A stretch of DNA of 64,000 nt from Curvibacter sp. (GTDB lineage Bacteria > Pseudomonadota > Gammaproteobacteria > Burkholderiales > Burkholderiaceae_C), in contig REAW01000008.1 in assembly GCA_004293725.1 (NCBI GenBank), positions 24,790 to 88,789 on the forward strand, written 5' to 3'. This document shows positions 41,296 to 49,585 of the stretch, piece after piece. Within the stretch, counting starts at the first letter, position 1. Every line of letters starts with the position of its first letter. Below the pieces are notes generated by a model. The model searched no databases, had not been told where the DNA came from, and saw nothing but the letters and a program-made list of their open reading frames with translations. A program made the position numbers and the translations under genes.

Positions 41296-42168
41296 ATGAC
41301 CTCCGAGCGATTTGGCGCTTTCACCCCGGTGTTGTTTGTGGCGCTGTGGAGCACCGGCTTCATTGGCGCCAAGTTTGGGCTGCCCGATGCCGAACCGTTG
41401 ACCTTTTTGAGCCTGCGCTACGCCATCGTGCTGGTGTTGATGGGGGCGCTGGCTTGGGCCACGCGTGCGCCCTGGCCGCGCACGGGGCAGGAGTGGCTGC
41501 ACATTGGGGTGTCAGGCCTGTTGGTGCACGCGGTGTACCTGGGCGGTGTGTTCATGGCCATTGGCCATGGCCTGCCTGCCGGTGTGGCGGCGCTGGTGGT
41601 GGGGCTCCAGCCTGTGCTGACCGCACTGGGGGCAGGGTTGGTGTTGGGTGAGCGGGTGCGCCCTACGCAATGGCTGGGTTTGGCGCTGGGCTTTGCCGGA
41701 GTGGCACTGGTGGTGGCGCACAAGGCAATGGCCAGCGTGGGCGGTGAAGCGCTGATCCGCATGCTGCTCCCCGCCGTTGTTGCGTTGCTAGGCATTACCG
41801 CCGGCACGCTGTACCAGAAGCGTTTTTGCCGGGCATTTGATTTGCGCACCGGTTCGGTCATCCAGTTTCTGCCGTGTTTGCTCGCCACGCTGCTGGTGGC
41901 GAGCCAGACCGAGACCTTGCAGGTGCGCTGGACCGGGTCTTTCCTGTTCGCCCTGGCCTGGCTGGTGCTGGTGCTTTCGCTGGGTGCGGTCAGCCTGCTG
42001 AATGTGCTAATCCGCAATGGCAGCGCGGTCAATGTGGCCAGCCTGTTCTACCTCACGCCACCCACCACCGCGCTAATCGCCTGGGCTTTGTTCGGCGAGA
42101 CGCTTACCGGCTTGGCACTGCTGGGCATGGGGGTGACCGTTTTTGGGGTATGGCTGGCGCGCAAGTAG
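41296..42168 (+). CDS. EamA/DMT-family transporter
   Basis: About 290 residues with ten hydrophobic helices in two EamA repeats, starting MTSERFGAFTPVLFVALWSTGFIGAKFGLP, a typical drug/metabolite transporter start. Second-repeat features include VALLGITAGTLYQKRF and the terminal SLFYLTPPTTALIAWALFGE. It is likely an inner-membrane exporter; the substrate is unknown. A TTG 27 bases upstream (41269) is a weaker start. Confidence 0.88.
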   Translation: MTSERFGAFTPVLFVALWSTGFIGAKFGLPDAEPLTFLSLRYAIVLVLMGALAWATRAPWPRTGQEWLHIGVSGLLVHAVYLGGVFMAIGHGLPAGVAALVVGLQPVLTALGAGLVLGERVRPTQWLGLALGFAGVALVVAHKAMASVGGEALIRMLLPAVVALLGITAGTLYQKRFCRAFDLRTGSVIQFLPCLLATLLVASQTETLQVRWTGSFLFALAWLVLVLSLGAVSLLNVLIRNGSAVNVASLFYLTPPTTALIAWALFGETLTGLALLGMGVTVFGVWLARK

Positions 42169-42246
42169 AGGGTTTCAAGTTCCTTTCATCGCTTCACCTT
42201 GGTTTCCCTATTGCGGCAGGGCTTTGAGCGGGGCACCATTCTCCCC

Positions 42247-42933
42247 ATGCAGTTGTTATTGGTGGAAGACGATCTGGATTTGGTGGATGCGCTAAGCCGC
42301 GTGTTGGCCTCGCGAGGATTGGCGCCTGTGTGTTGCGCTGATGGGCAGGAGGCACTGGCCTTGGTGCGCAAACGCAGCTTTGATGTGATCGTGTTGGACT
42401 TGAGCCTGCCCGGAATGGATGGGTTGGAGTTTTTGCAACGCATCCGGGATGCCGGCATGCGAATACCCGTGCTGGTGGTTACGGCCAGAGGCTCGATAGG
42501 TGAGCGTGTAGAAGGGCTGACAGCAGGGGCCGATGACTACCTCACCAAGCCATTTGATACTGAAGAGTTAGTGGCCCGCATTAAAGCGCTGGTGCGACGA
42601 AGCCAGGGGGTCGAGGAGTTTCGCTGCGGCCATCTGCACCTGGACATGGCCACCGGTACCCTGATGCGATCAGGGCGGCCATTAGAGATAGCCCCCCGCG
42701 AGGCAGCGATGCTGCGCACGCTGCTTATGCGTCCTGGGCGTCCGGTTTCTCGCGATGAACTGTTCCGCGCGGTATTTGGCGGCGAGGCAGATCTCCAGTC
42801 TGACGCCGTGGACGTGCTGGCCCACCGCTTGCGCAAGCGTTTGGCCGGGAGTGGTACCAGTGTGCTGACCATGCGCGGCGTGGGCTACCTGTTGGTGGAC
42901 GACGTTGCCAGTGAGGCGCAAGTGTCGCCATGA
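42247..42933 (+). CDS. OmpR/PhoB-type response regulator (TctD-like)
   Basis: A 228-residue two-component regulator. The receiver has the acidic pair EDD (7-9), phospho-acceptor D51 in VIVLDLSLPGMDGL and Lys in YLTKPF; the C-terminal winged helix ends with AVDVLAHRLRKRLAGSGTSVLTMRGVGYLL. It is closest to the TctD/QseB group. Start ATG 42247 is the family start; an upstream frame to 42199 is not conserved. The stop overlaps the kinase ATG. It probably controls the downstream AfuABC-like transporter. Confidence 0.92.
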   Translation: MQLLLVEDDLDLVDALSRVLASRGLAPVCCADGQEALALVRKRSFDVIVLDLSLPGMDGLEFLQRIRDAGMRIPVLVVTARGSIGERVEGLTAGADDYLTKPFDTEELVARIKALVRRSQGVEEFRCGHLHLDMATGTLMRSGRPLEIAPREAAMLRTLLMRPGRPVSRDELFRAVFGGEADLQSDAVDVLAHRLRKRLAGSGTSVLTMRGVGYLLVDDVASEAQVSP

Positions 42934-44024
42934 ACCCAGCCTCTGAGCGTACAAGTACATCCATGCGCCTGCACATGGCTGTGGGTTGCCTGGCATTGTC
43001 AGTTACTACGGCGGTTGCTTTGACCGGTCTGGCAGGACTGGGGCTGTCGTGGCGTGATCCCGAATGGTGGGGCTTGGCGATGGTGGTGCTGGCTCTGGTG
43101 GCGCTGCTGGCGTGGTGGGGCGCAGACCGCAGCCTGACGCCATTGCACCGTCTGGCGGCCTCTTTGGCTGCTCGCCGCCCCCACGAGACGGCCCTGATGG
43201 ACCATGCCCCAGCTTTAGAGCTGCAAGCCATTGTGCAGGGCCTGAACAGCCAATGGCAACAACAACAGGCGGCGTTGGACCAGCAGCAACGTTTCATCGC
43301 TGAGGCTTCACACCAGTTGCGCACGCCTTTGGCAGTGCTAAAGACTCAGCTGCAAGGCGCAATTGCGGGAGAGTTGCGGCCCGCTGAGACGTTGCCCAAG
43401 ATGCTGCGTACCGTGGACCGGGCCTCACAACTGGCCAACCAGTTGCTGTCCAAGGCCAAAGTGGACCAGAAGTTGCAAAACGCACAGTGGACCGATATCG
43501 ATCTGCAACATATCGCCCGCGAGGTGTTGGTGGAGTGTGCCCCCCTGATTGCACGCAAAAGGCTGGATGTGTCGCTGGAAGCGCTGCCAGTAAGACTGCA
43601 TTCCGATAGCTGGCTGGTGGGAGAGTTGTTGCGTAACCTGGTGGCAAATGCCATCCACCAAAGCCGTCCGGGCGCCAGTCTGGGCGTGGTGATCCGCTAC
43701 TTGCCAGCCGAGGTGGAAATGCTGGTGTGGGACAACGCGGGCGGCATAGGTGAGGAAGTGCGCGAGCGCCTGTTTCAGCCGTTTGAGTCGGCCAGCGGCG
43801 GCACTGGTGTGGGATTGGGGCTGTCCATCTGCAAGCAGATTGCGGTGTCTATGCAGGCCAGCCTGGACCTCTACAACCGACTGCAAAACGGTGCAGTGGT
43901 GGGTGTGGATGCGGTGGTGCGCTGGCCGTTGCCGGAAGGGCAGGCCTTGGGCATGGCACAGCAGCCGATTGCGGCGCCACTGCCCCAGCCCCTCTCGCAC
44001 GCCACATTGCGTGTGCCAGCATGA
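42930..44024 (+). CDS. Sensor histidine kinase with almost no periplasmic domain (TctE-like)
   Basis: A 364-residue kinase. Two membrane helices at about 15-40 and 46-64 are joined by a loop of only about six residues, so it lacks a periplasmic sensor. There follow a linker, HisKA with the phosphorylated H128 in FIAEASHQLRTPL, and an HATPase domain: N-box NLVANAIHQS, G1 DNAGGIG, G2 GTGVGLGLSI. The overlap ATGA with both the regulator and the transporter ATPase indicates tight coupling. Such intramembrane-sensing kinases often respond through a partner transporter; here that is an inference from gene order. Confidence 0.92.
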   Translation: MNPASERTSTSMRLHMAVGCLALSVTTAVALTGLAGLGLSWRDPEWWGLAMVVLALVALLAWWGADRSLTPLHRLAASLAARRPHETALMDHAPALELQAIVQGLNSQWQQQQAALDQQQRFIAEASHQLRTPLAVLKTQLQGAIAGELRPAETLPKMLRTVDRASQLANQLLSKAKVDQKLQNAQWTDIDLQHIAREVLVECAPLIARKRLDVSLEALPVRLHSDSWLVGELLRNLVANAIHQSRPGASLGVVIRYLPAEVEMLVWDNAGGIGEEVRERLFQPFESASGGTGVGLGLSICKQIAVSMQASLDLYNRLQNGAVVGVDAVVRWPLPEGQALGMAQQPIAAPLPQPLSHATLRVPA

Positions 44025-45112
44025 GCCAAGGACTGCACTTGCTCGGTATTCAAAAAACCTATCCCAACGGCCACCGGGCCCTGCGCGGTGTGCATTTGCG
44101 CGTGCCCGAGCGCCGCTTGACTACGCTGCTGGGCCCCTCTGGTTGTGGCAAGAGCACCTTGCTGCGTCTGGTGGCGGGGCTGGAGGTGCCAGATGCGGGT
44201 CAGATTTTCTTCCGCGGCGACGACCTGACCCAGCGCCAGGCGGACCAGCGTGACATGAGCCTGGTGTTCCAGAGTTACGCGCTTTTCCCCTATCTTTCGG
44301 TGCAAGACAATGTGCGTTATGGCCTGCGGGTGCAGGGCTTGCCACTGGCCGTGCAGGCCGAGCGCAGCGCCCAGGTGATTGGTTTGCTGGGTCTGGACGG
44401 GCTGGAAGATCGCCTCCCGCATGAGCTGTCTGGCGGTCAGCAACAGCGCACCGCGCTGGCGCGTGCCCTGGCTTTGCAGCCGGCGGTGGTATTGCTGGAT
44501 GAGCCGCTCTCCAACCTGGATGCCAACCTGCGCCGCCATATTCGAGAGGACATCCGCCAGCTGCAGCAGCGTCTAGGGCTAACCGTTCTCTATGTCACCC
44601 ACGACCATGCCGAGGCGATGTCGGTGAGCGACCAAGTGGTCGTGATGCAGGAGGGCCGTGTTGTGCAAGTCGGAACACCGCGCGACATCTACGAGCAGCC
44701 GCAGACAGAGTTTGTGGCCGGTTTCATGGGCGATTCAACCGTGTTCGAGGCGCATTCCGATGGTGCAGGGCAAGTGAGCCTGGGTCCGCTCACCATCGAC
44801 TCCGGCCAAGGCTTGCGCCAGGGGGCGGTGCAGTTGGTAGTAAGGCCGCAGGCTTGGCGCATTGAGCCCGCAGGTACACAGGGGCTGGCTGGCAAAGTCC
44901 AGCGCAGTGCTTATCTCGGACGCACTTCAGAAACTTGGGTGCAGACCTCTCTGGGAAGCCTGCTTGTTATTTCGGACTCGCCGGGCCGCCACCATGAGCC
45001 GGGTGCCCCCGTTAGTTTGTTTTTGTCGCGAAGAGGTGTAAGTGTCCTTTCGCCCGCTAGTGTTTCGACCCCCCAGACCATTCCGGTCATTCAATCTAGG
45101 AGACAAGTATGA
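44021..45112 (+). CDS. ABC transporter ATP-binding protein, Fbp/AfuC type (first copy)
   Basis: A 363-residue ATPase. Walker A GPSGCGKSTLLR, signature ELSGGQQQRTALARAL, Walker B VVLLDEPLSNLDANL and a TOBE-like regulatory tail from about 250. It begins within the kinase stop (ATGA) and ends within the start of the binding-protein gene (ATGA). A second, different ATPase gene lies at the other end of the transporter operon. The binding protein suggests sugar-phosphate rather than iron. Confidence 0.9.
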   Translation: MSQGLHLLGIQKTYPNGHRALRGVHLRVPERRLTTLLGPSGCGKSTLLRLVAGLEVPDAGQIFFRGDDLTQRQADQRDMSLVFQSYALFPYLSVQDNVRYGLRVQGLPLAVQAERSAQVIGLLGLDGLEDRLPHELSGGQQQRTALARALALQPAVVLLDEPLSNLDANLRRHIREDIRQLQQRLGLTVLYVTHDHAEAMSVSDQVVVMQEGRVVQVGTPRDIYEQPQTEFVAGFMGDSTVFEAHSDGAGQVSLGPLTIDSGQGLRQGAVQLVVRPQAWRIEPAGTQGLAGKVQRSAYLGRTSETWVQTSLGSLLVISDSPGRHHEPGAPVSLFLSRRGVSVLSPASVSTPQTIPVIQSRRQV

Positions 45113-46134
45113 AAAGTAATCAACTGTTGGTTTTGGCGCTCTTGGGCGCTGCGGGAATGCAGGCCTCTGCCCAATCGGGCGGCGAGGTCAACATCATCTG
45201 CTCGGGCCAGGCGCCATGGTGCAGCATGATTGCCGTTACGTTCGAGAAAAGCCAAGGCATCAAGGTCAATATGACACTCAAAGGCTCGGGCGAGGCGGTG
45301 GCACAACTCTTGGCCGAGCGAGCCAATCCCAAGACCGACATATTTTTTGGCGGTACCGGTGACCCGCATCTGGTGGCGGCAGAGCAAAACCTTACGCTGG
45401 AATACAAATCTGCGATGCTGCCCAAGCTCTACGATTGGGCGCAGAAGCAGGCCGCTCAATCCGGCTATAAAACGGTGGGAATTTACTCGGGCCCCCTGGG
45501 GTTTGGCTACAACACTGAGCTGCTGGCCAAAAAGAAACTGCCAGTGCCCCAAACATGGGCCGACCTGGTGAAGCCTGAATACAAAGGCGAAATCCAGTCG
45601 GCCAACCCGTCTTCCAGCGGCACGGCCTACACCATGATTGCCACGCTGGTGCAACTCATGGGCGAAGACAAAGCGTTTGATTATTTGGCCAAGTTGCATA
45701 AAAACATAGCCACCTACCAGCGCTCCGGCGTGGGACCCATCAAGGCGGTGGCCCGCGGCGAGGCAGCCATTTCCATTAGCTTTGTGCACGACGGCCCTGG
45801 CGAAAAAGCCCAAGGTTTCCCATTGGAAACCATCACTCCCACAGATGGCACGGGCGCCGAGATTGGCTCCATGTCCATAGTGCGCGGCGCGCGCAACCTG
45901 GAGGCCGCCAAAAAGTTCTATGACTGGGCGTTGACACCGGGTGCCCAGGCCCTGGGCGCGGCAACCTTGCAGTTCCAGCTTCCCTCTAACCGCGAAACGA
46001 AGGTGGACCCACGGGTGCCTGATTTCCGCAAGATCAAGATGATCGATTATGACTACGCCAAGTACGGCCAGTCTGCCGAACGCAAGCGTTTGATCCAGCG
46101 CTGGGAACGTGACGTAAACGGCCAAGGCCGTTAA
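45109..46134 (+). CDS. Periplasmic binding protein, AfuA-like (sugar phosphate or ferric iron)
   Basis: A 341-residue secreted binding protein with Sec signal ending ASA near residue 21. The mature part (EVNIICSGQAPWCSMIAVTFEKSQGI) belongs to the AfuA/FbpA group often annotated as ferric-iron binding. It has HD at 227-228 and Glu at 251, spaced as the HD...E residues reported to contact sugar phosphates in Actinobacillus AfuA (my recollection). A tyrosine-rich segment near the C-terminus (IDYDYAKYG) might instead recall FbpA iron ligands, so the ligand is undecided. A terminator-like hairpin follows the gene. Confidence 0.85.
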   Translation: MKSNQLLVLALLGAAGMQASAQSGGEVNIICSGQAPWCSMIAVTFEKSQGIKVNMTLKGSGEAVAQLLAERANPKTDIFFGGTGDPHLVAAEQNLTLEYKSAMLPKLYDWAQKQAAQSGYKTVGIYSGPLGFGYNTELLAKKKLPVPQTWADLVKPEYKGEIQSANPSSSGTAYTMIATLVQLMGEDKAFDYLAKLHKNIATYQRSGVGPIKAVARGEAAISISFVHDGPGEKAQGFPLETITPTDGTGAEIGSMSIVRGARNLEAAKKFYDWALTPGAQALGAATLQFQLPSNRETKVDPRVPDFRKIKMIDYDYAKYGQSAERKRLIQRWERDVNGQGR

Positions 46135-46155
46135 GCCGGCTTTCCGGTCCCTCGC

Positions 46156-46194
46156 CCCGCCGCGCAAAGCGGCGGGTTTGCACCGCTTTTTTTT
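46156..46194 (+). terminator. Attenuator hairpin between binding-protein and permease genes
   Basis: Arms CCCGCCGC (46156-46163) and GCGGCGGG (46169-46176) with loop GCAAA, followed by TTT and, ten bases on, eight T residues. It can terminate part of the transcripts after the abundant binding-protein message. Confidence 0.75.
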
Positions 46195-46205
46195 GCCCTA
46201 CCAAC

Positions 46206-48407
46206 ATGACTCACGAACACCCGTGGCGCCTGCGCCGCGCCATTGCCTTGTGGCTGGCCTTGGGCTTGGCCGCCTTTGTGTTGCTACCTTGGTATTTCTT
46301 GCAACGCGGCGGCTTGGGGGACGCTCTGGCTGGCGTATGGGGCGGCGCAGCCACTGCCAGTGGTTGGACGCAGAGCTGGAGCCACCAACGTGCCTGGCTA
46401 GCATCGGGTCTGGCCGGGTTGCTGCTGGCAGGCACAGCGCTACTGAGCCCCCACGCTCGTTGGCAGGGGGTGCTGCTGAGCAGCGGTGCGGTATTGGGAT
46501 TGGGCGGCTTGCTCCTCAGCGGCTTTGCCATTGGCATGGTGGGCTGGTCCTGGGATTGGCTCAATGTACTGTTGGGCCCCACCGAGTGGACCCAACCCGG
46601 CATGGGCTGGGGCGGCTTTGTAGTCGTGGTGTCCCTGCTGGCCTTGTTGGCTATTGGAATAACCCGGCTGGGTGGTTTCAAAGGCGATGCTTTCGTGGCA
46701 GGTGCGGTACTAGGCTGCGCGGCTTTGCTGGTTTTGTTCGTGGTGTACCCGGTGCTCAAGTCGTTGATGGGCAGCGTGCTCAATGACGAGGGTCAGTTTT
46801 CCGCAGTAGCGTTGTGGGAGCGAATTGGCACGGCACGCATCTGGGGCTTAGGCTGCGTTGTGTCGCAAAGCCGCTGCGGTGTGGCGTGGAACACACTTGG
46901 CCTGGCTTTGATGACGGCGGCCGGCACCACGTTTTTGGGCACCTTGATTGCGCTGTGGGCAGAGCGTGAGGCCAAGCGGCTCGCGCGCCCGCTCAACATT
47001 TTGGCCATGCTGCCCATCATTACGCCGCCGTTTGTGGTGGGCTTGGGTCTCATACTCCTGTTTGGTCGCGCCGGGCTCTACAACCAGTTCATGGAGTGGG
47101 CTTTTGGCATTGAGCCCACGCGCTGGTTTTATGGTTTTTTTGGTGTGTGGCTGGCGCAGCTGTTCGCCTTCACGCCTATCGCCTTCATGATCATGCGTGG
47201 CGTGGTTCAGGGCGTGAGTCCGTCCATGGAGGAAGCCGCGCAAACCCTGCGTGCCAATCGCCTGCAAACCTTTTGGACCGTGACACTCCCGTTGCTCAAG
47301 CCGGGCCTGGCCAATGCCTTCTTGGTGGGCTTCATCGAGAGCATGGCGGACTTCGGCAACCCCATCATCGTGGGCGGCCAGTTTGCGGTGTTGTCGACCG
47401 AAATCTTCTTCGCTATCGTCGGTTCCTCACTGGACCCCGGGATGGCCGCAGCGCTCTCGCTGATCCTTACGCTGTTTGCGCTGGTTGTGTTCTTTATCCA
47501 GCGCCGTGTGTTGGGTAAAGGCAGCTTTACCACTGTGGCAGGCAAGGGCGACGCCGGCCTGCCCATGCCGCTGCCGTCGGGTGTGCGCAAGCTCTGCCTG
47601 GGCGTGGCAGGGCCTTGGCTGTTGTTCACGTTGGTGGTGTACCTGTTTGCCTTTGCGGGCGGCTTTGTGCAGACCTGGGGGCGTGACTACACGCCCACGT
47701 TGAACCACTTCCGCACGGCCTTCGATGTCCAATGGGGCGAGTATGGTTGGGTTTGGGCTGGCACGGCCTGGAACTCGCTGTTCACCACACTGTCGTTGGC
47801 GGCTATGGCTGCGCCTCTATGTGCCGGCATGGGCCTTCTGATTGCGTGGCTTTTGGCCCGTACCGAGTTTCGTGGCAAGTCGACGTTTGAGTTCTCGGCA
47901 CTGCTTACTTTTGCTGTGCCCGGAACAGTGCTAGGGGTGAGCTACATCCTGGCGTTCAACGTGCCGCCGGTGGAACTGACCGGAACCGGACTCATCATCG
48001 TGCTGTGTTTTGTGTTCCGCAACCTGCCGGTCGGTGTGCGGGCTGGCACGGCGGCTTTTAAGCAGTTGGACCGCTCACTGGACGAGGCTTCGCTCATGCT
48101 GCGCGCTAACACGTTCACCACGCTGCGCCTGGTAGTGCTGCCGCTCATCAAGCCCGCGCTGGTCGCGGCGCTGGTCTACTCCTTTGTCCGCTCGATCACC
48201 ACGGTGTCGGCGGTGATCTTTCTGGTCACGGCGCAATACGAGCTGTCCACCACTTACATCATTGGGCGCGTGGGCAATGGCGATTACGGAGTGGCATTGG
48301 CCTATTGCACCGTGCTGATTGTGCTGATGTCGCTCAGCACGCTGCTGGTACAGGCCCTGGTTGGCGAACGCAAACTGGGCCGTCGGTTGAGCCCTCCCGC
48401 GCATTGA
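46206..48407 (+). CDS. Fused two-domain ABC permease (AfuB/FbpB type)
   Basis: A 733-residue inner-membrane protein in which both permease halves are joined. An extra N-terminal part with about five helices precedes the first BPD domain. The two coupling motifs are EEAAQTLRANRLQTFWTVTLPLLKPG (about 337-362) and DEASLMLRANTFTTLRLVVLPLIKPA (about 630-655). This layout is that of ferric-iron/sugar-phosphate and 2-aminoethylphosphonate systems. It is 12 bases from the second ATPase gene's possible start region. Confidence 0.92.
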   Translation: MTHEHPWRLRRAIALWLALGLAAFVLLPWYFLQRGGLGDALAGVWGGAATASGWTQSWSHQRAWLASGLAGLLLAGTALLSPHARWQGVLLSSGAVLGLGGLLLSGFAIGMVGWSWDWLNVLLGPTEWTQPGMGWGGFVVVVSLLALLAIGITRLGGFKGDAFVAGAVLGCAALLVLFVVYPVLKSLMGSVLNDEGQFSAVALWERIGTARIWGLGCVVSQSRCGVAWNTLGLALMTAAGTTFLGTLIALWAEREAKRLARPLNILAMLPIITPPFVVGLGLILLFGRAGLYNQFMEWAFGIEPTRWFYGFFGVWLAQLFAFTPIAFMIMRGVVQGVSPSMEEAAQTLRANRLQTFWTVTLPLLKPGLANAFLVGFIESMADFGNPIIVGGQFAVLSTEIFFAIVGSSLDPGMAAALSLILTLFALVVFFIQRRVLGKGSFTTVAGKGDAGLPMPLPSGVRKLCLGVAGPWLLFTLVVYLFAFAGGFVQTWGRDYTPTLNHFRTAFDVQWGEYGWVWAGTAWNSLFTTLSLAAMAAPLCAGMGLLIAWLLARTEFRGKSTFEFSALLTFAVPGTVLGVSYILAFNVPPVELTGTGLIIVLCFVFRNLPVGVRAGTAAFKQLDRSLDEASLMLRANTFTTLRLVVLPLIKPALVAALVYSFVRSITTVSAVIFLVTAQYELSTTYIIGRVGNGDYGVALAYCTVLIVLMSLSTLLVQALVGERKLGRRLSPPAH

Positions 48408-48430
48408 ACATCTTCTGATTGGGTATTCCT

Positions 48431-49477
48431 ATGACAAACACAGGTATTTCTTTCCGCCAGGTCACCAAACGCTATGGAGACGCGAACAGTCCACTGGTCG
48501 TGCGGGGCATCGACTTCGATGTACCCAAGGGCACACTGACCACCATCCTGGGCCCCTCGGGTTGTGGCAAGACCACCACGTTGCGCATGATTGCCGGGTT
48601 GGAGACTCCCTCTGGTGGGCAGATCTTCATCGATGGTCGTGACGTGACCCATCTGGGGCCGGCCGAGCGCAATGTGAGCATGGTGTTCCAGAGTTATGCG
48701 TTGTTCCCTCACATGTCGGTGCTGGAGAACGTGGCATATGGCCTGACGGTGAGTGGCGTGCCGAAACCTGAAGTGAAGGAACGCGCGCGCGTGGTAATGG
48801 CTATCGTCGGCCTAGGCGGATTTGAAGCCCGCTACCCGGCCGAGCTATCCGGTGGCCAGCAACAGCGTGTAGCTCTTGCGCGCGCGCTAGTGCTGGAGCC
48901 TTCGGTGTTGTTGTTTGATGAGCCGCTTTCTAACCTCGATGCGCGCTTGCGTCGCTCCATGCGGGAAGAGATTCGCAGCCTGCAACAGCGCCTCAAACTT
49001 ACCGTGGCCTATGTCACCCACGACCAGAGTGAGGCCCTTGCGGTGAGCGACCAAATCATCGTGATGGACGGTGGCCTGATCGCCCAGGCCGGCAGTCCAC
49101 GTGAACTGTATGAGAACCCCAAGACCGAATTTGTGGCCAGCTTCATGGGCGAAGCGGTGCTGCTCGATGGGGTATGTGAGGCTGAGGGCGCAGTACGCTT
49201 GGGGCCGTTGACTTTGACAACACCCCAGCGCATGGCCACCGGTGCGGTGAAGGTGGCAATTCGTCCAGAGGCGTGGTCAGTGCAAGACGGACACGGCCAA
49301 GGGCTGTTGGGAACGGTGTCCAAGGCGGCTTACCTGGGTAGTTTTCAGGAGCTCACTGTGAACACCAGCCTGGGGGAGATCTTTGTGGTGTCGTCTGACG
49401 CGCAGGGCAGCTGGAGTCGTGGCGATGAAGTCACCCTGCAACTGGCTGACCGCGGAGTATCGGTGGTCGCGATTTAG
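48431..49477 (+). CDS. ABC transporter ATP-binding protein, Fbp/AfuC type (second copy)
   Basis: A 348-residue ATPase. Walker A GPSGCGKTTTLRMIAG, signature [16 protein letters not shown], Walker B VLLFDEPLSNLDARL; TOBE-like tail from about 240. Its sequence is clearly different from the first copy, so this is not a recent duplication. The ATG at 48431 is chosen over a TTG at 48419. The operon has one permease gene and two ATPases, so either the two ATPases form a heterodimer, are alternatives, or one serves another transporter. Confidence 0.9.
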   Translation: MTNTGISFRQVTKRYGDANSPLVVRGIDFDVPKGTLTTILGPSGCGKTTTLRMIAGLETPSGGQIFIDGRDVTHLGPAERNVSMVFQSYALFPHMSVLENVAYGLTVSGVPKPEVKERARVVMAIVGLGGFEARYPAELSGGQQQRVALARALVLEPSVLLFDEPLSNLDARLRRSMREEIRSLQQRLKLTVAYVTHDQSEALAVSDQIIVMDGGLIAQAGSPRELYENPKTEFVASFMGEAVLLDGVCEAEGAVRLGPLTLTTPQRMATGAVKVAIRPEAWSVQDGHGQGLLGTVSKAAYLGSFQELTVNTSLGEIFVVSSDAQGSWSRGDEVTLQLADRGVSVVAI

Positions 49478-49503
49478 CTGCTGACGGGCCTGAACTGACA
49501 ACA

Positions 49504-49553
49504 ATCAACATCAATTGGTGGGCTTGCAAAGCAAGGCAACTATTGATGTTGAT
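49504..49553. terminator. Inverted repeat between convergent genes (probable bidirectional terminator)
   Basis: ATCAACATCAAT (49504-49515) and ATTGATGTTGAT (49542-49553) are perfect 12-base complements, with a smaller CTTGC-AAA-GCAAG hairpin in the loop. It lies between the convergent ATPase and hydantoinase genes. U-tracts are weak. Confidence 0.6.
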
Positions 49554-49585
49554 AGTTTCATTTGTTTTCCACCAGTAGTGTCTGG

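Noticed and set aside
45109..46134. Confident label as ferric-iron-binding protein
   Set aside because: The HD...E pattern points to sugar phosphates and the tyrosine ligands are not clearly placed, so the ligand is left open.
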